Source of the DNA: Amycolatopsis sp. WAC 01376
Lineage (GTDB): Bacteria; Actinomycetota; Actinomycetes; Mycobacteriales; Pseudonocardiaceae
NCBI RefSeq assembly: GCF_003947415.1
Contig: NZ_QHKL01000015.1
Span: 19,278-83,277, forward strand
Direction of reading: 5' to 3'
Length of the DNA stretch: 64,000 nucleotides
Of the stretch, positions 1-8,286 are shown in pieces; position 1 is the stretch's first letter, and the number at the start of each line of letters is the position of its first letter. The position numbers were made by a program, and so were the translations under genes. The notes beneath the pieces are model-generated. The model was not told the DNA's origin. It ran no database searches and worked only from the letters and a program-made list of their open reading frames with translations.

Positions 1-2
1 AG

Positions 3-695
3 CTTCGGCAGCGGTTCTCCCAGCTGACCACCGCGCATCTGACCGACGGCTGCGTCCGCGCCGGCGTCCCGGTCCGACGGGCGCCCGCCGGCACGCACGC
101 GGTCGTGCCCGGCGGCCGCGTGGCCGGGCGGGCCACCCCCGCCCGGCACGTCGGCAGCGTCGACGTCTTCCTGGAGGCGTACGAAACCGCGAACCCCGGC
201 GACGTCCTCGTCGTCGACAACGGCGGCAGGCTCGACGAGAGCTGCGTCGGGGACCTCGCGGTCCTCGAAGCGGAAGCGGCCGGGCTGAGCGGCGTCGTCA
301 TCTGGGGGCTGCACCGCGACACGGCCGACATCAAGAAGATCGGGCTGCCGGTGTTCAGCCTCGGCTCGATCCCGACCGGTCCGCTCTCGGTCTCCGTCCG
401 CCCGGACGGCGCGCTCGAATCGGCCGTCGTCGGGGACTGGACGGTGACGCGAGAAGACCTCGTGTTCGGCGACGAGGACGGCGTCCTGTTCATCCCGGCC
501 GACCGGGCGGACGAGGTCCTGGACCGCGCCGAGGCCATCCGCGACACCGAGCGGCTCCAGGCCGACCGGATCCGCTCCGGAGAGTCCCTTCGCGAGCAGG
601 TGCGCTTCGCCGACTTCCTCGCGGAGCGCGCGAAGTCGCCTTCGCTGACGTTCAGGGAACACCTGCGCGCGGTGGGCGGCGCCATCGAGGAGTAG
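3..695 (+). CDS. RraA family protein (5' truncated)
   Basis: The reading frame is open from the window edge, so the start lies upstream and only about the last 230 codons are present. The first visible residues (FSQLTTAHLTDGC) and the later stretch VDNGGRLDESCVGDLA followed by GLHRDT match the RraA / class II oxaloacetate decarboxylase-aldolase fold. In that fold a conserved Arg-Asp near the middle binds substrate and metal. Such proteins are often mislabelled demethylmenaquinone methyltransferase. Plausible roles are a 4-hydroxy-4-methyl-2-oxoglutarate aldolase-like lyase or an RNase E regulator-like protein; the sequence does not decide. The TAG stop overlaps a copy of the intergenic 17-bp repeat. 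A LysR gene follows on the same strand. Confidence 0.8.
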   Translation, partial: LRQRFSQLTTAHLTDGCVRAGVPVRRAPAGTHAVVPGGRVAGRATPARHVGSVDVFLEAYETANPGDVLVVDNGGRLDESCVGDLAVLEAEAAGLSGVVIWGLHRDTADIKKIGLPVFSLGSIPTGPLSVSVRPDGALESAVVGDWTVTREDLVFGDEDGVLFIPADRADEVLDRAEAIRDTERLQADRIRSGESLREQVRFADFLAERAKSPSLTFREHLRAVGGAIEE

Positions 696-710
696 CAGGG
701 GACCTTTGCT
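694..710 (+). repeat. 17-bp core repeat, single copy
   Basis: AGCAGGGGACCTTTGCT, a variant of the dispersed core. It begins inside the TAG stop of the preceding gene and has no paired partner here. Confidence 0.75.
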
Positions 711-771
711 TCCGCTGGAGCCACGAGCCCTTTGAAACCGGAAACTCACCGGGATCGATAACCTGAATATT

Positions 772-1656
772 ATGGAACTGCGGGATATCGAGATCTTCCT
801 GGCGCTGGCCGGCGAACTGCATTTCGGCCGCACCGCGGAACGCCTGCACGTCTCGCAGGCACGGGTGAGCCAGACGATCAAACAGGTGGAACGCCGGATC
901 GGCGCACCACTGTTCGCCCGCACCAGCAGGCGGGTCCGGCTCACGCCGATCGGCGAACGGCTGCGGGACGACCTCGGCCCCGCCTACCGCGCGCTGCACG
1001 AAGGCATCGACCGCGCCGTCGCGGCCGGGCGCGGGATCGGCGGCGTGCTGCGGCTGGGCTTCGAGGCGCCCGGCGTCGCCGATCTGACCGACGACCTGCT
1101 GGATCGCTTCCGGCAGCGCTACCCGGACACGGAACTGCTCATCCGCGAGGCCGATTTCGCGGACCCGGTCGCGATGCTGCGCTCGGGTGAGATCGACGTG
1201 CTGGTGACGCTGCTCCCGGTCGACGAACCCGAACTGACGACCGGACCGGCCGTGCACACCGAACCGATGGTGCTCGCGGTGTCGTCGAAACACCCTTTCG
1301 CGCGACGGAAATCAGTCACCCTCGACGACCTCGCCCGCGACACCGTCCTTCGCGCGGCGCATCCGCCGGAGCCGTACTGGATCGAGGAGCCACGCCAGTG
1401 GCTGACACCGGCCGGCCACCCCGTGACGCGAGGCAAGCCCTTCGCGACGTTCCAGGAACTGCTCGCCGCGATCGCCACCGGCGCCGGCATCTGCCCGCTC
1501 GCCGCACACGCACAGGAGTACTTCAGCCACCCGCGAATCCGCTTCGTGCCCTTCGCCGGTTCACCCGACGTCGAGTGGGGCCTCGTCTGGCCGCGCTCCG
1601 CCGAGACAGCCCGCGTACAGGCCTTCGCGGCCGTCGCGTCCGCTTCGCTTCCCTGA
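772..1656 (+). CDS. LysR family transcriptional regulator
   Basis: The 294-residue protein has the LysR layout. An N-terminal winged helix-turn-helix (about residues 1-60, MELRDIEIFLALAGELHFG then a recognition helix rich in Ser/Gln) is followed by a two-lobed effector-binding domain from about residue 90. Length is typical of the family. It lies 76 bp downstream of the RraA-like gene on the same strand and converges on the DsbA-like operon. The ligand is unknown. Because LysR proteins commonly control neighbours, the upstream RraA-like gene or genes beyond the window edge are candidate targets. The ATG start gives the usual N-terminus; no strong ribosome-binding site is visible. Confidence 0.9.
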   Translation: MELRDIEIFLALAGELHFGRTAERLHVSQARVSQTIKQVERRIGAPLFARTSRRVRLTPIGERLRDDLGPAYRALHEGIDRAVAAGRGIGGVLRLGFEAPGVADLTDDLLDRFRQRYPDTELLIREADFADPVAMLRSGEIDVLVTLLPVDEPELTTGPAVHTEPMVLAVSSKHPFARRKSVTLDDLARDTVLRAAHPPEPYWIEEPRQWLTPAGHPVTRGKPFATFQELLAAIATGAGICPLAAHAQEYFSHPRIRFVPFAGSPDVEWGLVWPRSAETARVQAFAAVASASLP

Positions 1657-1666
1657 ACTACGGGAC

Positions 1667-1691
1667 GAGAGCAAGGGACCTTTGCTATCGC
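1667..1691. repeat. 17-bp core repeat, single copy
   Basis: Core AGCAAGGGACCTTTGCT at 1670-1686, flanked by the usual gag and atcgc. It sits between convergent genes. Confidence 0.8.
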
Positions 1692-1724
1692 CCGGCCGCG
1701 CACCCCGCGCCGCGCCCCCGCTCC

Positions 1725-1783
1725 AAGTACATGAAGGCCCCCTTCCTGTACCTAGGCGCAAGGAAGGGGGCCTTCATGTACTT
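1725..1783. terminator. Perfect 23-bp inverted repeat, probable bidirectional terminator
   Basis: The arms are 1725-1747 and 1761-1783 (AAGTACATGAAGGCCCCC and its complement) with a 13-nt loop. It lies between the convergent LysR and DsbA-like genes, eight bases from the latter's stop. There is no uridine tract, so termination would be of the tract-less type inferred for high-GC actinobacteria. Confidence 0.65.
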
Positions 1784-1790
1784 CAAGAAA

Positions 1791-2585
1791 CTAGCCGACG
1801 ACCTTCTTCACCCAGTCCGCCTCGAGCTTCACGACCTGCCCGTTCGCGGTGACGGTCGGCGTGCCGAAGCCGGGTCCGTTGCCGAAGTCCTGCTGCAGCG
1901 CCGGATCCGTCGAGATCTTCTTGTACGCGTCCTGGATCTGCTGCTCGTAGGCGCCGCCGTTGACCGCCATCGCGAAGGCCGGGTCGGTGATGCCGACGTC
2001 CTGGCCGAGCTTGATCAGCTGCGCCTTGTCGAACCCGCGGCCGCCTTCTTCCGGCTGGTCCTTGAACAGCGCGTCGTGGAAGGCGAGGAATTTGCCAGCG
2101 TCGGCCGCGGCGAGCGAGGCGTTGGCGGAGTCCAGCGAGTAGCCCGGCGGGTCGGAACGCTGGTTGAGCATCGGCAGCATGTGGTACCGGACCTGCAGGG
2201 TCCCGTTGTTCACCTGCTCCTCGATCTGGCCCTTGAACGACTCTTCGAACTGCTTGCAGACCGGGCACAGGAAGTCGGCGTAGATGTCGATGGACTTCTT
2301 CGCGTCGGGCTTGCCGACGACCACGGCGGCCCCGTCACGTTTCTCCACGACACCGGGCGCCGAGGCGGTCGGTTGTGCCCCGATCACCTTGCCCTCGGTG
2401 CTGTCCTTGCTGGACGTCGTCCAGATCACGCCACCGATCACCAGCGCGGCGAGCACGACCACCGCGACGGTGATCGCGACGACCTTCTTCTTGTCGCCGC
2501 CCGCGACGCCCCTGGCCTGTGCCACCGAGCGCGACGCGGTCTGCTGCTGCTTGCGTTTCCGAGCGTTGCGCTCAGCTCCACCCAC
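1791..2585 (-). CDS. Membrane-anchored DsbA-like thioredoxin-fold protein
   Basis: The 264-residue protein has a basic cytoplasmic N-terminus, one transmembrane segment at about residues 36-57, and an extracytoplasmic thioredoxin-fold domain carrying the active-site CPVC motif in the order YADFLCPVCKQFEE. It probably oxidises or isomerises disulfides in exported proteins, as in the DsbA/DSBA-like family (PF13462 type). It starts with GTG and follows the MauE-like gene by two bases, so the two form an operon. In actinobacteria such DsbA-like proteins are paired with a membrane protein that reoxidises them. That partnership is inferred here from adjacency and from paired cysteines in both proteins. 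Confidence 0.88.
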   Translation of the reverse strand: MGGAERNARKRKQQQTASRSVAQARGVAGGDKKKVVAITVAVVVLAALVIGGVIWTTSSKDSTEGKVIGAQPTASAPGVVEKRDGAAVVVGKPDAKKSIDIYADFLCPVCKQFEESFKGQIEEQVNNGTLQVRYHMLPMLNQRSDPPGYSLDSANASLAAADAGKFLAFHDALFKDQPEEGGRGFDKAQLIKLGQDVGITDPAFAMAVNGGAYEQQIQDAYKKISTDPALQQDFGNGPGFGTPTVTANGQVVKLEADWVKKVVG

Positions 2586-2587
2586 GA

Positions 2588-3109
2588 TTATTCGTTCCCT
2601 TCAGCGATACCCACATAGTCGTCGTCGTCGGGGGCTTGAGAGTTCCCGAGCCAACCGTCCACGGCCGTCCTGGTCCGCGGCCGCACGATCAGCCAGACAC
2701 CCAATAGCGCGAACCCGAGGTCCCTGGCGATCTCCTGCGGATACCTCGTCTGATCCGCGGCGATCTGACCGCCACCGCCGAAGCAGCCGCAGTCGATGCT
2801 CAGCCCGCGCGCCCAGGATTGGGCGATCGCGGCGATGAGCACCGCGAGCAGCAGCACCGACAGCACCGACACCCACCGGGTCACGAACCCGGCGAGCAGG
2901 AACAGGCCGAGCGCCAGTTCGGCGAGCGGCATCCCGATCGCGACCGGGCGGACGAGCCCGTCCGGCAGGACATCGAAAGCCTGGACCGCGATGTAGGTCT
3001 GTCCCGGATCGCTGATCTTCAGCGCTCCGGAAACCAACCAGACGGCGGCCAGTCCGAGCCGGGCGAGTGTGCCCACGGCGTCGAGTACGACTTGGGGCGG
3101 TCTACGCAC
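2588..3109 (-). CDS. MauE/DoxX-family membrane protein
   Basis: The 173-residue protein has four predicted transmembrane segments and a conserved loop with the motif DCGCFGGGG near residue 107, as in MauE (methylamine utilisation) family proteins. MauE-like proteins are associated with disulfide formation in partner proteins. The Cys-Gly-Cys pair suggests a redox function. It is the first gene of a two-gene operon with the DsbA-like protein, and no methylamine dehydrogenase genes are nearby, so a general disulfide-relay role is more likely than methylamine use. The GTG start lies in a 58-bp divergent gap with the solute-binding protein gene. Confidence 0.82.
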   Translation of the reverse strand: MRRPPQVVLDAVGTLARLGLAAVWLVSGALKISDPGQTYIAVQAFDVLPDGLVRPVAIGMPLAELALGLFLLAGFVTRWVSVLSVLLLAVLIAAIAQSWARGLSIDCGCFGGGGQIAADQTRYPQEIARDLGFALLGVWLIVRPRTRTAVDGWLGNSQAPDDDDYVGIAEGNE

Positions 3110-3167
3110 GGGCCTAGGCTAACCGTCGACCCTGAGAACAACGTGAGGCGGCGGACGGAGGCACCCG

Positions 3168-3995
3168 ATGAGGGGACGCGGCCTGCTGGTGGCCTGTTTG
3201 ATGCTGGTCACAACGGCGGCATGCTCCCAAGAGGCCGGTCCGTCGGATTCCCTCGTCGTGCGCGCCGTCGGGTCCAACAAGCTCACCATCGGCATCCGCT
3301 TCGACCAGCCGGGACTCTCCAAACGGACGATCGACGGCCGGTACGTCGGTTTCGACGTCGATGTGGCGAAGTACATCGCGAGTGAATTGGGTGTGGACGA
3401 GGATCACATCACCTGGCACGACAGCAAGCCCTCGTCCCGCGAGACGGATATTACGTCCGGGACCACGGATCTGATGGTGGCGACCTACTCGATCACCGAG
3501 AAACGCAAACAGACGGTCGCCTTCGCCGGGCCCTATTTCGACACCGGCCAGGATCTGCTCGTCCGCCTCCGGTCGACCGACATCACCGGTCCCGAGAACC
3601 TCAACGGCCGCAAGCTGTGCGCCGTGGGCGGCACCACCTCCGCCGAGCAGGTGCGCGACAAGTTCGCCCAAGCCGTCCAGCTCGTCGAGTACCCGCGCTA
3701 TCAGGACTGCGTCACGGCCTTGCTCGCGGGACAGGTGGACGCGGTGACCACCGACGACGTCATCCTGGCCGGTTACGTGGCGCAGAACCCGGAGTTGCTG
3801 AGGGTCGTCGGCAAGCCGTTCTCAAAGGAGAAATACGGTGTCGGCCTGCGCAAGGACGACACCGAGGGCCGGACCGCGGTGGCCAGGGCGATCCAGAAGA
3901 TGATCTCGTCCGGGGAGTGGCTCGCCTCGCTGAACCGCAACATCGGCCCGTCCGGTTACCGGATCCCGCCTCCGCCGCAGGTCACCGAGCAGTGA
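3168..3995 (+). CDS. Glutamate-type ABC transporter substrate-binding lipoprotein
   Basis: The 275-residue protein starts with a lipoprotein signal ending in a TTAAC lipobox (Cys at about residue 19). It continues as a type 3 solute-binding protein (SBP_bac_3), with GIRFDQPGL, the VGFDVDVAKYIASELG block and a C-terminal hinge region. Close relatives bind glutamate or other polar amino acids. No permease or ATPase gene is adjacent, so it is an orphan binding protein here and may work with a distant transporter or as a sensor. Its TGA stop overlaps the GTG start of hrpB by four bases. Confidence 0.88.
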   Translation: MRGRGLLVACLMLVTTAACSQEAGPSDSLVVRAVGSNKLTIGIRFDQPGLSKRTIDGRYVGFDVDVAKYIASELGVDEDHITWHDSKPSSRETDITSGTTDLMVATYSITEKRKQTVAFAGPYFDTGQDLLVRLRSTDITGPENLNGRKLCAVGGTTSAEQVRDKFAQAVQLVEYPRYQDCVTALLAGQVDAVTTDDVILAGYVAQNPELLRVVGKPFSKEKYGVGLRKDDTEGRTAVARAIQKMISSGEWLASLNRNIGPSGYRIPPPPQVTEQ

Positions 3996-6382
3996 CCCTT
4001 CCCGATCTGCCGGTTCGCGCCGTCCTGCCCGAACTCGAAGCCGCTCTCGACGCGCACGGCACCGCGGTGCTCGTCGCGCCCCCTGGCACCGGCAAGACCA
4101 CCTTGGTGCCGCTCGCGCTGGACAACGGCGAAGGCCGGGTGATCGTCGCCGAACCGAGGCGCCTGGCTGCCCGCGCCGCGGCCGCACGGATGGCGTCCCT
4201 GCTGGGCGAACGGGTCGGTGAGACAGTCGGCTATTCGGTCCGCGGGGACCGGAAGGTGTCGTCTTCCACCCGGATCGAAGTGGTGACGTCGGGGTTGCTG
4301 GTCCGGCGGGTGCAGGGCGATCCCGAACTGAGCGGGGTTTCGACCGTCCTGCTCGACGAATGCCACGAGCGGCATCTCGACGCGGACCTGTTACTCGCGC
4401 TGTTGCTGGATGTGCGCGCCGGTTTGCGGGACGACCTGCGCCTGCTCGCGACGTCCGCCACCGTGGCCTCCGGACGGCTGGCCGCGCTGCTCGGGGACGC
4501 GCCGGTGATCACCGCGCACGCGAGGACTTATCCGGTCGACGTCTCGTACTCCCCGCCCGCGCGCGGCGAGCGGGTCGAGGCGACCGTCGCCCGCGTGATC
4601 CACAAAGCACTGTCCGAAGGGGACGGTGACGTGCTCGCCTTCCTGCCTGGCGCCGGCGAGATCGCCAGGGTGAGCGGTCTGCTCAGCGGTCTGGACGCCG
4701 ATGTGCTGCCCCTGCACGGACGGCTTTCGGCGGCGAGCCAGGACGACGCGTTGCGCCCGCGCGCCCGCCGCCGCGTGGTGCTGTCGACATCGGTCGCCGA
4801 GTCCAGCCTGACCGTTCCGGGCGTGCGCGCGGTGGTGGACTGCGGTCTGTCGCGCGTGCCCCGTGTCGATCATCGGCGCGGCCTGCCGGGGCTGGCCACG
4901 GTCCGCGTTTCGGCCGCGGTCGCCGAGCAGCGCGCCGGCCGTGCCGGACGCGAGGCGCCAGGCCGTGCGTACCGGTGCTGGGCGGCGCACGAACAGGGTT
5001 CCCTGCCCGCCTACCCCGAACCCGAAATCCGGACGGCCGAACTGGCGCGATTCGCGTTGGAGCTGGCGTGCTGGTCCACTCCGGACGGTTCCGCCCTCTC
5101 GTGGTGGGATCCGCCCGGCGAAGGCGCGCTGGCCGCCGGTCGCGCGTTGCTGACCACGCTCGGGGCGACCGCGGAAGACGGGACGGTCACCGAACGCGGC
5201 CGGAAAATGGCCGGGCTGGGCCTGCATCCGCGGCTGGCGAGGGCGTTGCTGGACGGCGCGGCGCGGACCAACGCGCGTTCGGCGGCCGAAGTCGTCGCAC
5301 TGCTCGACAGCGGTGGCACGCTGACCGACCTCGAAGCCGAACTGCGGCGAGTGCGCGGCGACGAGCGCTGGAAGCGTGATGTGCGGCGGCTTTCCAAGCT
5401 GGTGCCCGACGGCGGCAAGGCATCCGATCCGGCGCTGGTCGTCGCGCTCGCGCATCCCGAGCGGCTGGCACGACGACGTTCCGCGGGGACACCGGTGTAC
5501 CTGATGGCCGGTGGGACGGCGGCCGAACTTCCGCGCGGCAGCGGACTGGCCGACGTCGAATGGCTGGCGGTGGCCGAAGCGACCAGGGATCCCGGCCGCG
5601 CGCAGGGCATCATCCGGCTGGCCGCGCCCGCGGACGAGGACCTCGCCGTACGCGCGGCGCCGAATCTGGTGTCCTCTGTGGACGAAGTGCACTGGTCTTC
5701 GGGTGACGTCGTGGCGCGTTCGGTGCGGCGGCTCGGGGCGATCGTGCTGTCGGAGAAACCGTTGCGCTCGCCCGCGCCGGACGCGATCCGCGCCGCACTG
5801 CTGGACGGCTTGCGCACCGAAGGGCTCGGCCTCCTGCGATGGCCGGAGGACGGGCGGCGACTGCGCGAACGGCTGGCGTTCCTGCATCGAGTGCTGGGCG
5901 CGCCTTGGCCCGCGGTCGATTCGACGACACTGTTGTCCACTTTGGACAGATGGCTCGACCTCGGGACGGCGCGCCGACGGTCGGATCTGGCTTCACTGGA
6001 CGCGGGCGCCGCCCTGCGCGGACTGCTGCCCTGGCCCGAAGCGTCGCGTTTGGACAAACTGGCGCCGGATCGGCTGGAGGTGCCGTCGGGTTCGCGGATC
6101 CGGGTCGACTACTCGGGCGAGCAGCCGGTGCTGGCCGTGAAACTGCAGGAGACCTTCGGCTGGCTCGCGACGCCGGAGCTGGCGGGCGTTCCCGTCGTAC
6201 TGCACCTGCTGTCACCCGCCGGACGGCCCGCCGCAGTCACCGCCGATCTGGAATCGTTCTGGCGCAACGGTTATGCGGCAGTGCGTGCCGATCTCCGCGG
6301 CCGCTACCCGAAGCATCCCTGGCCGGAAGACCCGCTGAACGCCGCGCCCACCCGGCGAACCACCCAACGCCGGATGTCATGA
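3992..6382 (+). CDS. hrpB: ATP-dependent helicase HrpB
   Basis: The 796-residue protein is a DEAH/RHA-type helicase of the HrpB family. Walker A is APPGTGKTTLVP near residue 30, the Walker B motif is DECH (DECHERHLDADLL), and motif VI is EQRAGRAGR. The winged-helix, HA2 and HrpB-specific C-terminal regions follow, and length is typical. I chose the GTG at 3992 because it gives the family N-terminus and overlaps the preceding stop (GTGA). The frame stays open farther upstream only as a shadow of the lipoprotein gene. The family unwinds nucleic acid in vitro, but its role in the cell is poorly defined. The stop codon lies inside the downstream hairpin. Confidence 0.9.
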   Translation: MTLPDLPVRAVLPELEAALDAHGTAVLVAPPGTGKTTLVPLALDNGEGRVIVAEPRRLAARAAAARMASLLGERVGETVGYSVRGDRKVSSSTRIEVVTSGLLVRRVQGDPELSGVSTVLLDECHERHLDADLLLALLLDVRAGLRDDLRLLATSATVASGRLAALLGDAPVITAHARTYPVDVSYSPPARGERVEATVARVIHKALSEGDGDVLAFLPGAGEIARVSGLLSGLDADVLPLHGRLSAASQDDALRPRARRRVVLSTSVAESSLTVPGVRAVVDCGLSRVPRVDHRRGLPGLATVRVSAAVAEQRAGRAGREAPGRAYRCWAAHEQGSLPAYPEPEIRTAELARFALELACWSTPDGSALSWWDPPGEGALAAGRALLTTLGATAEDGTVTERGRKMAGLGLHPRLARALLDGAARTNARSAAEVVALLDSGGTLTDLEAELRRVRGDERWKRDVRRLSKLVPDGGKASDPALVVALAHPERLARRRSAGTPVYLMAGGTAAELPRGSGLADVEWLAVAEATRDPGRAQGIIRLAAPADEDLAVRAAPNLVSSVDEVHWSSGDVVARSVRRLGAIVLSEKPLRSPAPDAIRAALLDGLRTEGLGLLRWPEDGRRLRERLAFLHRVLGAPWPAVDSTTLLSTLDRWLDLGTARRRSDLASLDAGAALRGLLPWPEASRLDKLAPDRLEVPSGSRIRVDYSGEQPVLAVKLQETFGWLATPELAGVPVVLHLLSPAGRPAAVTADLESFWRNGYAAVRADLRGRYPKHPWPEDPLNAAPTRRTTQRRMS

Positions 6383-6429
6383 AAGGGTCGTTCAGGACAT
6401 CTTTTGTCCTGAACGACCCTTTCATGACA
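6375..6429. terminator. Perfect 24-bp inverted repeat after hrpB
   Basis: The arms are 6375-6398 and 6406-6429 (TGTCATGAAAGGGTCGTTCA and its complement), with a 7-nt loop that includes TTTT. It contains the hrpB stop codon and lies between convergent genes, so it probably ends transcription from both sides. The outer bases (CATGAA) resemble those of the hairpin at 1725-1783. Confidence 0.7.
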
Positions 6430-6444
6430 CCTTCCGGTGACCGC

Positions 6445-7233
6445 TCAGTCCATCAACTGGTGCTGAGGCCGTGTCGGCAGTTGCGCCGCCAGTTCCTCGT
6501 CGTCCTCACGTTCGTTCAACCCCAGCTGCACCGCGCTCCGGATCTGCTCCCGGTTCTCCCGCACCACATGCGCGAAGAACTCGTCGGTGCGCGGATCGGT
6601 CAGCACCTCGAGGATCACGCGCATCGCGGTGTCGATCACCGAACGCACCACCTCGTCGTGGAACGGCAGCTTCGAAAGCCGTCCCGCCTGCGGATCGTTC
6701 TTGAGCTTCTCGGCGATGATCCCTCGCAGCAGCGACTGGTTCTCCCCGAGTGAGCGCGCGAGGTTCTGCGGATAGTTCCCGGTTTCCAGTACCTTCACGA
6801 CCTCGTCGAGCACCGCGATCGTGATCGGCTTCTTGATCGCCAGCACGATCGGCCGCGAAAGCCGTTCGACCAGCCGCTGCGTGAACCGCTCCCCGAACGC
6901 GCGGTCCGCCGTACGGACGAGCCGCACCAGCACCACGACGATCCGCAGCAGCCGGAACCCACGCAGCGCCGGATGCGCGATGGGGATCATGCCGAGGATC
7001 TCGTACCAGTTGCGCAGCGGGAACCGCTTCTCCCAGCCTGCGCGCCGCCACCGCCACAGGAATTCCAGCGCGAAGATCCCGCACACCGTCGTGTCGATGA
7101 TGAAGACACGATGCGCCGTCTCCTCCGAATGAGGGAAGAACGTCACGTAGGCGAGCAACCCGACGGAGAACACGGCGAGTACGAGCATCACCAGGTCGAG
7201 CGGATTCACGCGCCGTTGTTCGCGGGTGGTCAT
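6445..7233 (-). CDS. Ion-transporter-like voltage-sensor membrane protein
   Basis: The 262-residue protein has four hydrophobic segments in its first 120 residues. A fourth segment carries regularly spaced arginines (RGFRLLRIVVVLVRLVR), as in S4 of voltage-gated ion channels. It lacks a clear selectivity-filter signature such as TxGYG, and the remaining 140 residues are a hydrophilic, helical cytoplasmic domain. It resembles actinobacterial proteins annotated as ion transporters. Whether it forms a pore, a voltage-sensor-only proton channel or a sensor is not shown. It is monocistronic and converges on hrpB. Confidence 0.75.
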   Translation of the reverse strand: MTTREQRRVNPLDLVMLVLAVFSVGLLAYVTFFPHSEETAHRVFIIDTTVCGIFALEFLWRWRRAGWEKRFPLRNWYEILGMIPIAHPALRGFRLLRIVVVLVRLVRTADRAFGERFTQRLVERLSRPIVLAIKKPITIAVLDEVVKVLETGNYPQNLARSLGENQSLLRGIIAEKLKNDPQAGRLSKLPFHDEVVRSVIDTAMRVILEVLTDPRTDEFFAHVVRENREQIRSAVQLGLNEREDDEELAAQLPTRPQHQLMD

Positions 7234-7368
7234 GGCGCCGATTGTGCCTTTCCGCGGTGACTCGTGCCGAGCGGCACCTGTCGAAAGTAAGGGATGGCCG
7301 ATGACTTCAGGGCAATGCCCTCGGGTGTCCCCGCGTCGGAGGATTCAGGGACACGAAGGAGGACGCGG

Positions 7369-8286
7369 ATGATCACGCTTCGAGGACTCACGAAGCGCTA
7401 TGGCGAGAAGACGGTGGTCGACGGGCTGACGTTCGCCGTCGAGCCGGGCAAGGTGACCGGTTTCCTCGGTCCCAACGGCGCGGGCAAGTCGACGACCATG
7501 CGGATGACGCTCGGCCTCGACTCGCCGAGCGCGGGTGAGGTCCGGATCGGCGGCAAGACGTACGCGGACCTGCGGTCTCCGCTGCGCGAGGTCGGCGCGC
7601 TGCTCGAAGCCAAAGCGCTGCACCCGGGACGGAGCGCGGGCAAGCACCTCCTCGCCATGGCGCGCAGCAACGGCATCCCGGCGAGCCGGGTGGACGAGGT
7701 GCTCGCGACGGTCGGCCTCACCGACGTCGCGGGCAAACGAGCCGGGACGTTCTCGCTCGGCATGGGGCAGCGGCTCGGGATCGCCGGCGCGCTGCTGGGC
7801 GATCCGGGGGTGCTGATGTTCGACGAACCGGTCAACGGCCTCGATCCCGACGGCGTCCGCTGGGTGCGGCAGCTGATGCGCTCGCTCGCGGAAGAGGGCC
7901 GCACGGTTTTCGTGTCGAGCCATCTGATGAGCGAGATGCAGCTGACCGCCGACAGGCTGGTCGTCATCGGCAAGGGAAAACTGCTCGCCGACGCACCGGT
8001 CGACGAATTCATCGCGGGCAATTCGCGGACGTCGGTCGCGGTGCGGGTGCCCGCTCCCGCCGACCTGCGCACACTCGAACAGCGACTGCATGCGCTCGGC
8101 GCGACCACGGAATCCGATCGGGACGAACTGATCGTGCACGACCTGCCCGTGCACCTCGTCGGCGACGCGGTGCACGAACTCGGGATCCGCGTGCACGGGC
8201 TGGCCGAACGGACCGCGTCACTGGAACAGGCGTACATGGAACTGACCGCTTCTTCGGTCGAATACGGAACGGGAGTCGCGGCGTGA
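7369..8286 (+). CDS. ABC transporter ATP-binding protein
   Basis: The 305-residue nucleotide-binding subunit has Walker A GPNGAGKST, a variant signature LGMGQ in place of LSGGQ, Walker B VLMFDEP and the H-loop SSHLMSEMQ. A C-terminal DUF4162-like extension is common in drug or lantibiotic exporters. I chose the ATG at 7369 because of the AGGAGG-like site seven bases upstream; an in-frame start at 7294 adds only unmatched residues. It is the first gene of a three-gene operon whose members overlap by four bases. The third gene is its ABC-2 permease. Confidence 0.9.
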   Translation: MITLRGLTKRYGEKTVVDGLTFAVEPGKVTGFLGPNGAGKSTTMRMTLGLDSPSAGEVRIGGKTYADLRSPLREVGALLEAKALHPGRSAGKHLLAMARSNGIPASRVDEVLATVGLTDVAGKRAGTFSLGMGQRLGIAGALLGDPGVLMFDEPVNGLDPDGVRWVRQLMRSLAEEGRTVFVSSHLMSEMQLTADRLVVIGKGKLLADAPVDEFIAGNSRTSVAVRVPAPADLRTLEQRLHALGATTESDRDELIVHDLPVHLVGDAVHELGIRVHGLAERTASLEQAYMELTASSVEYGTGVAA

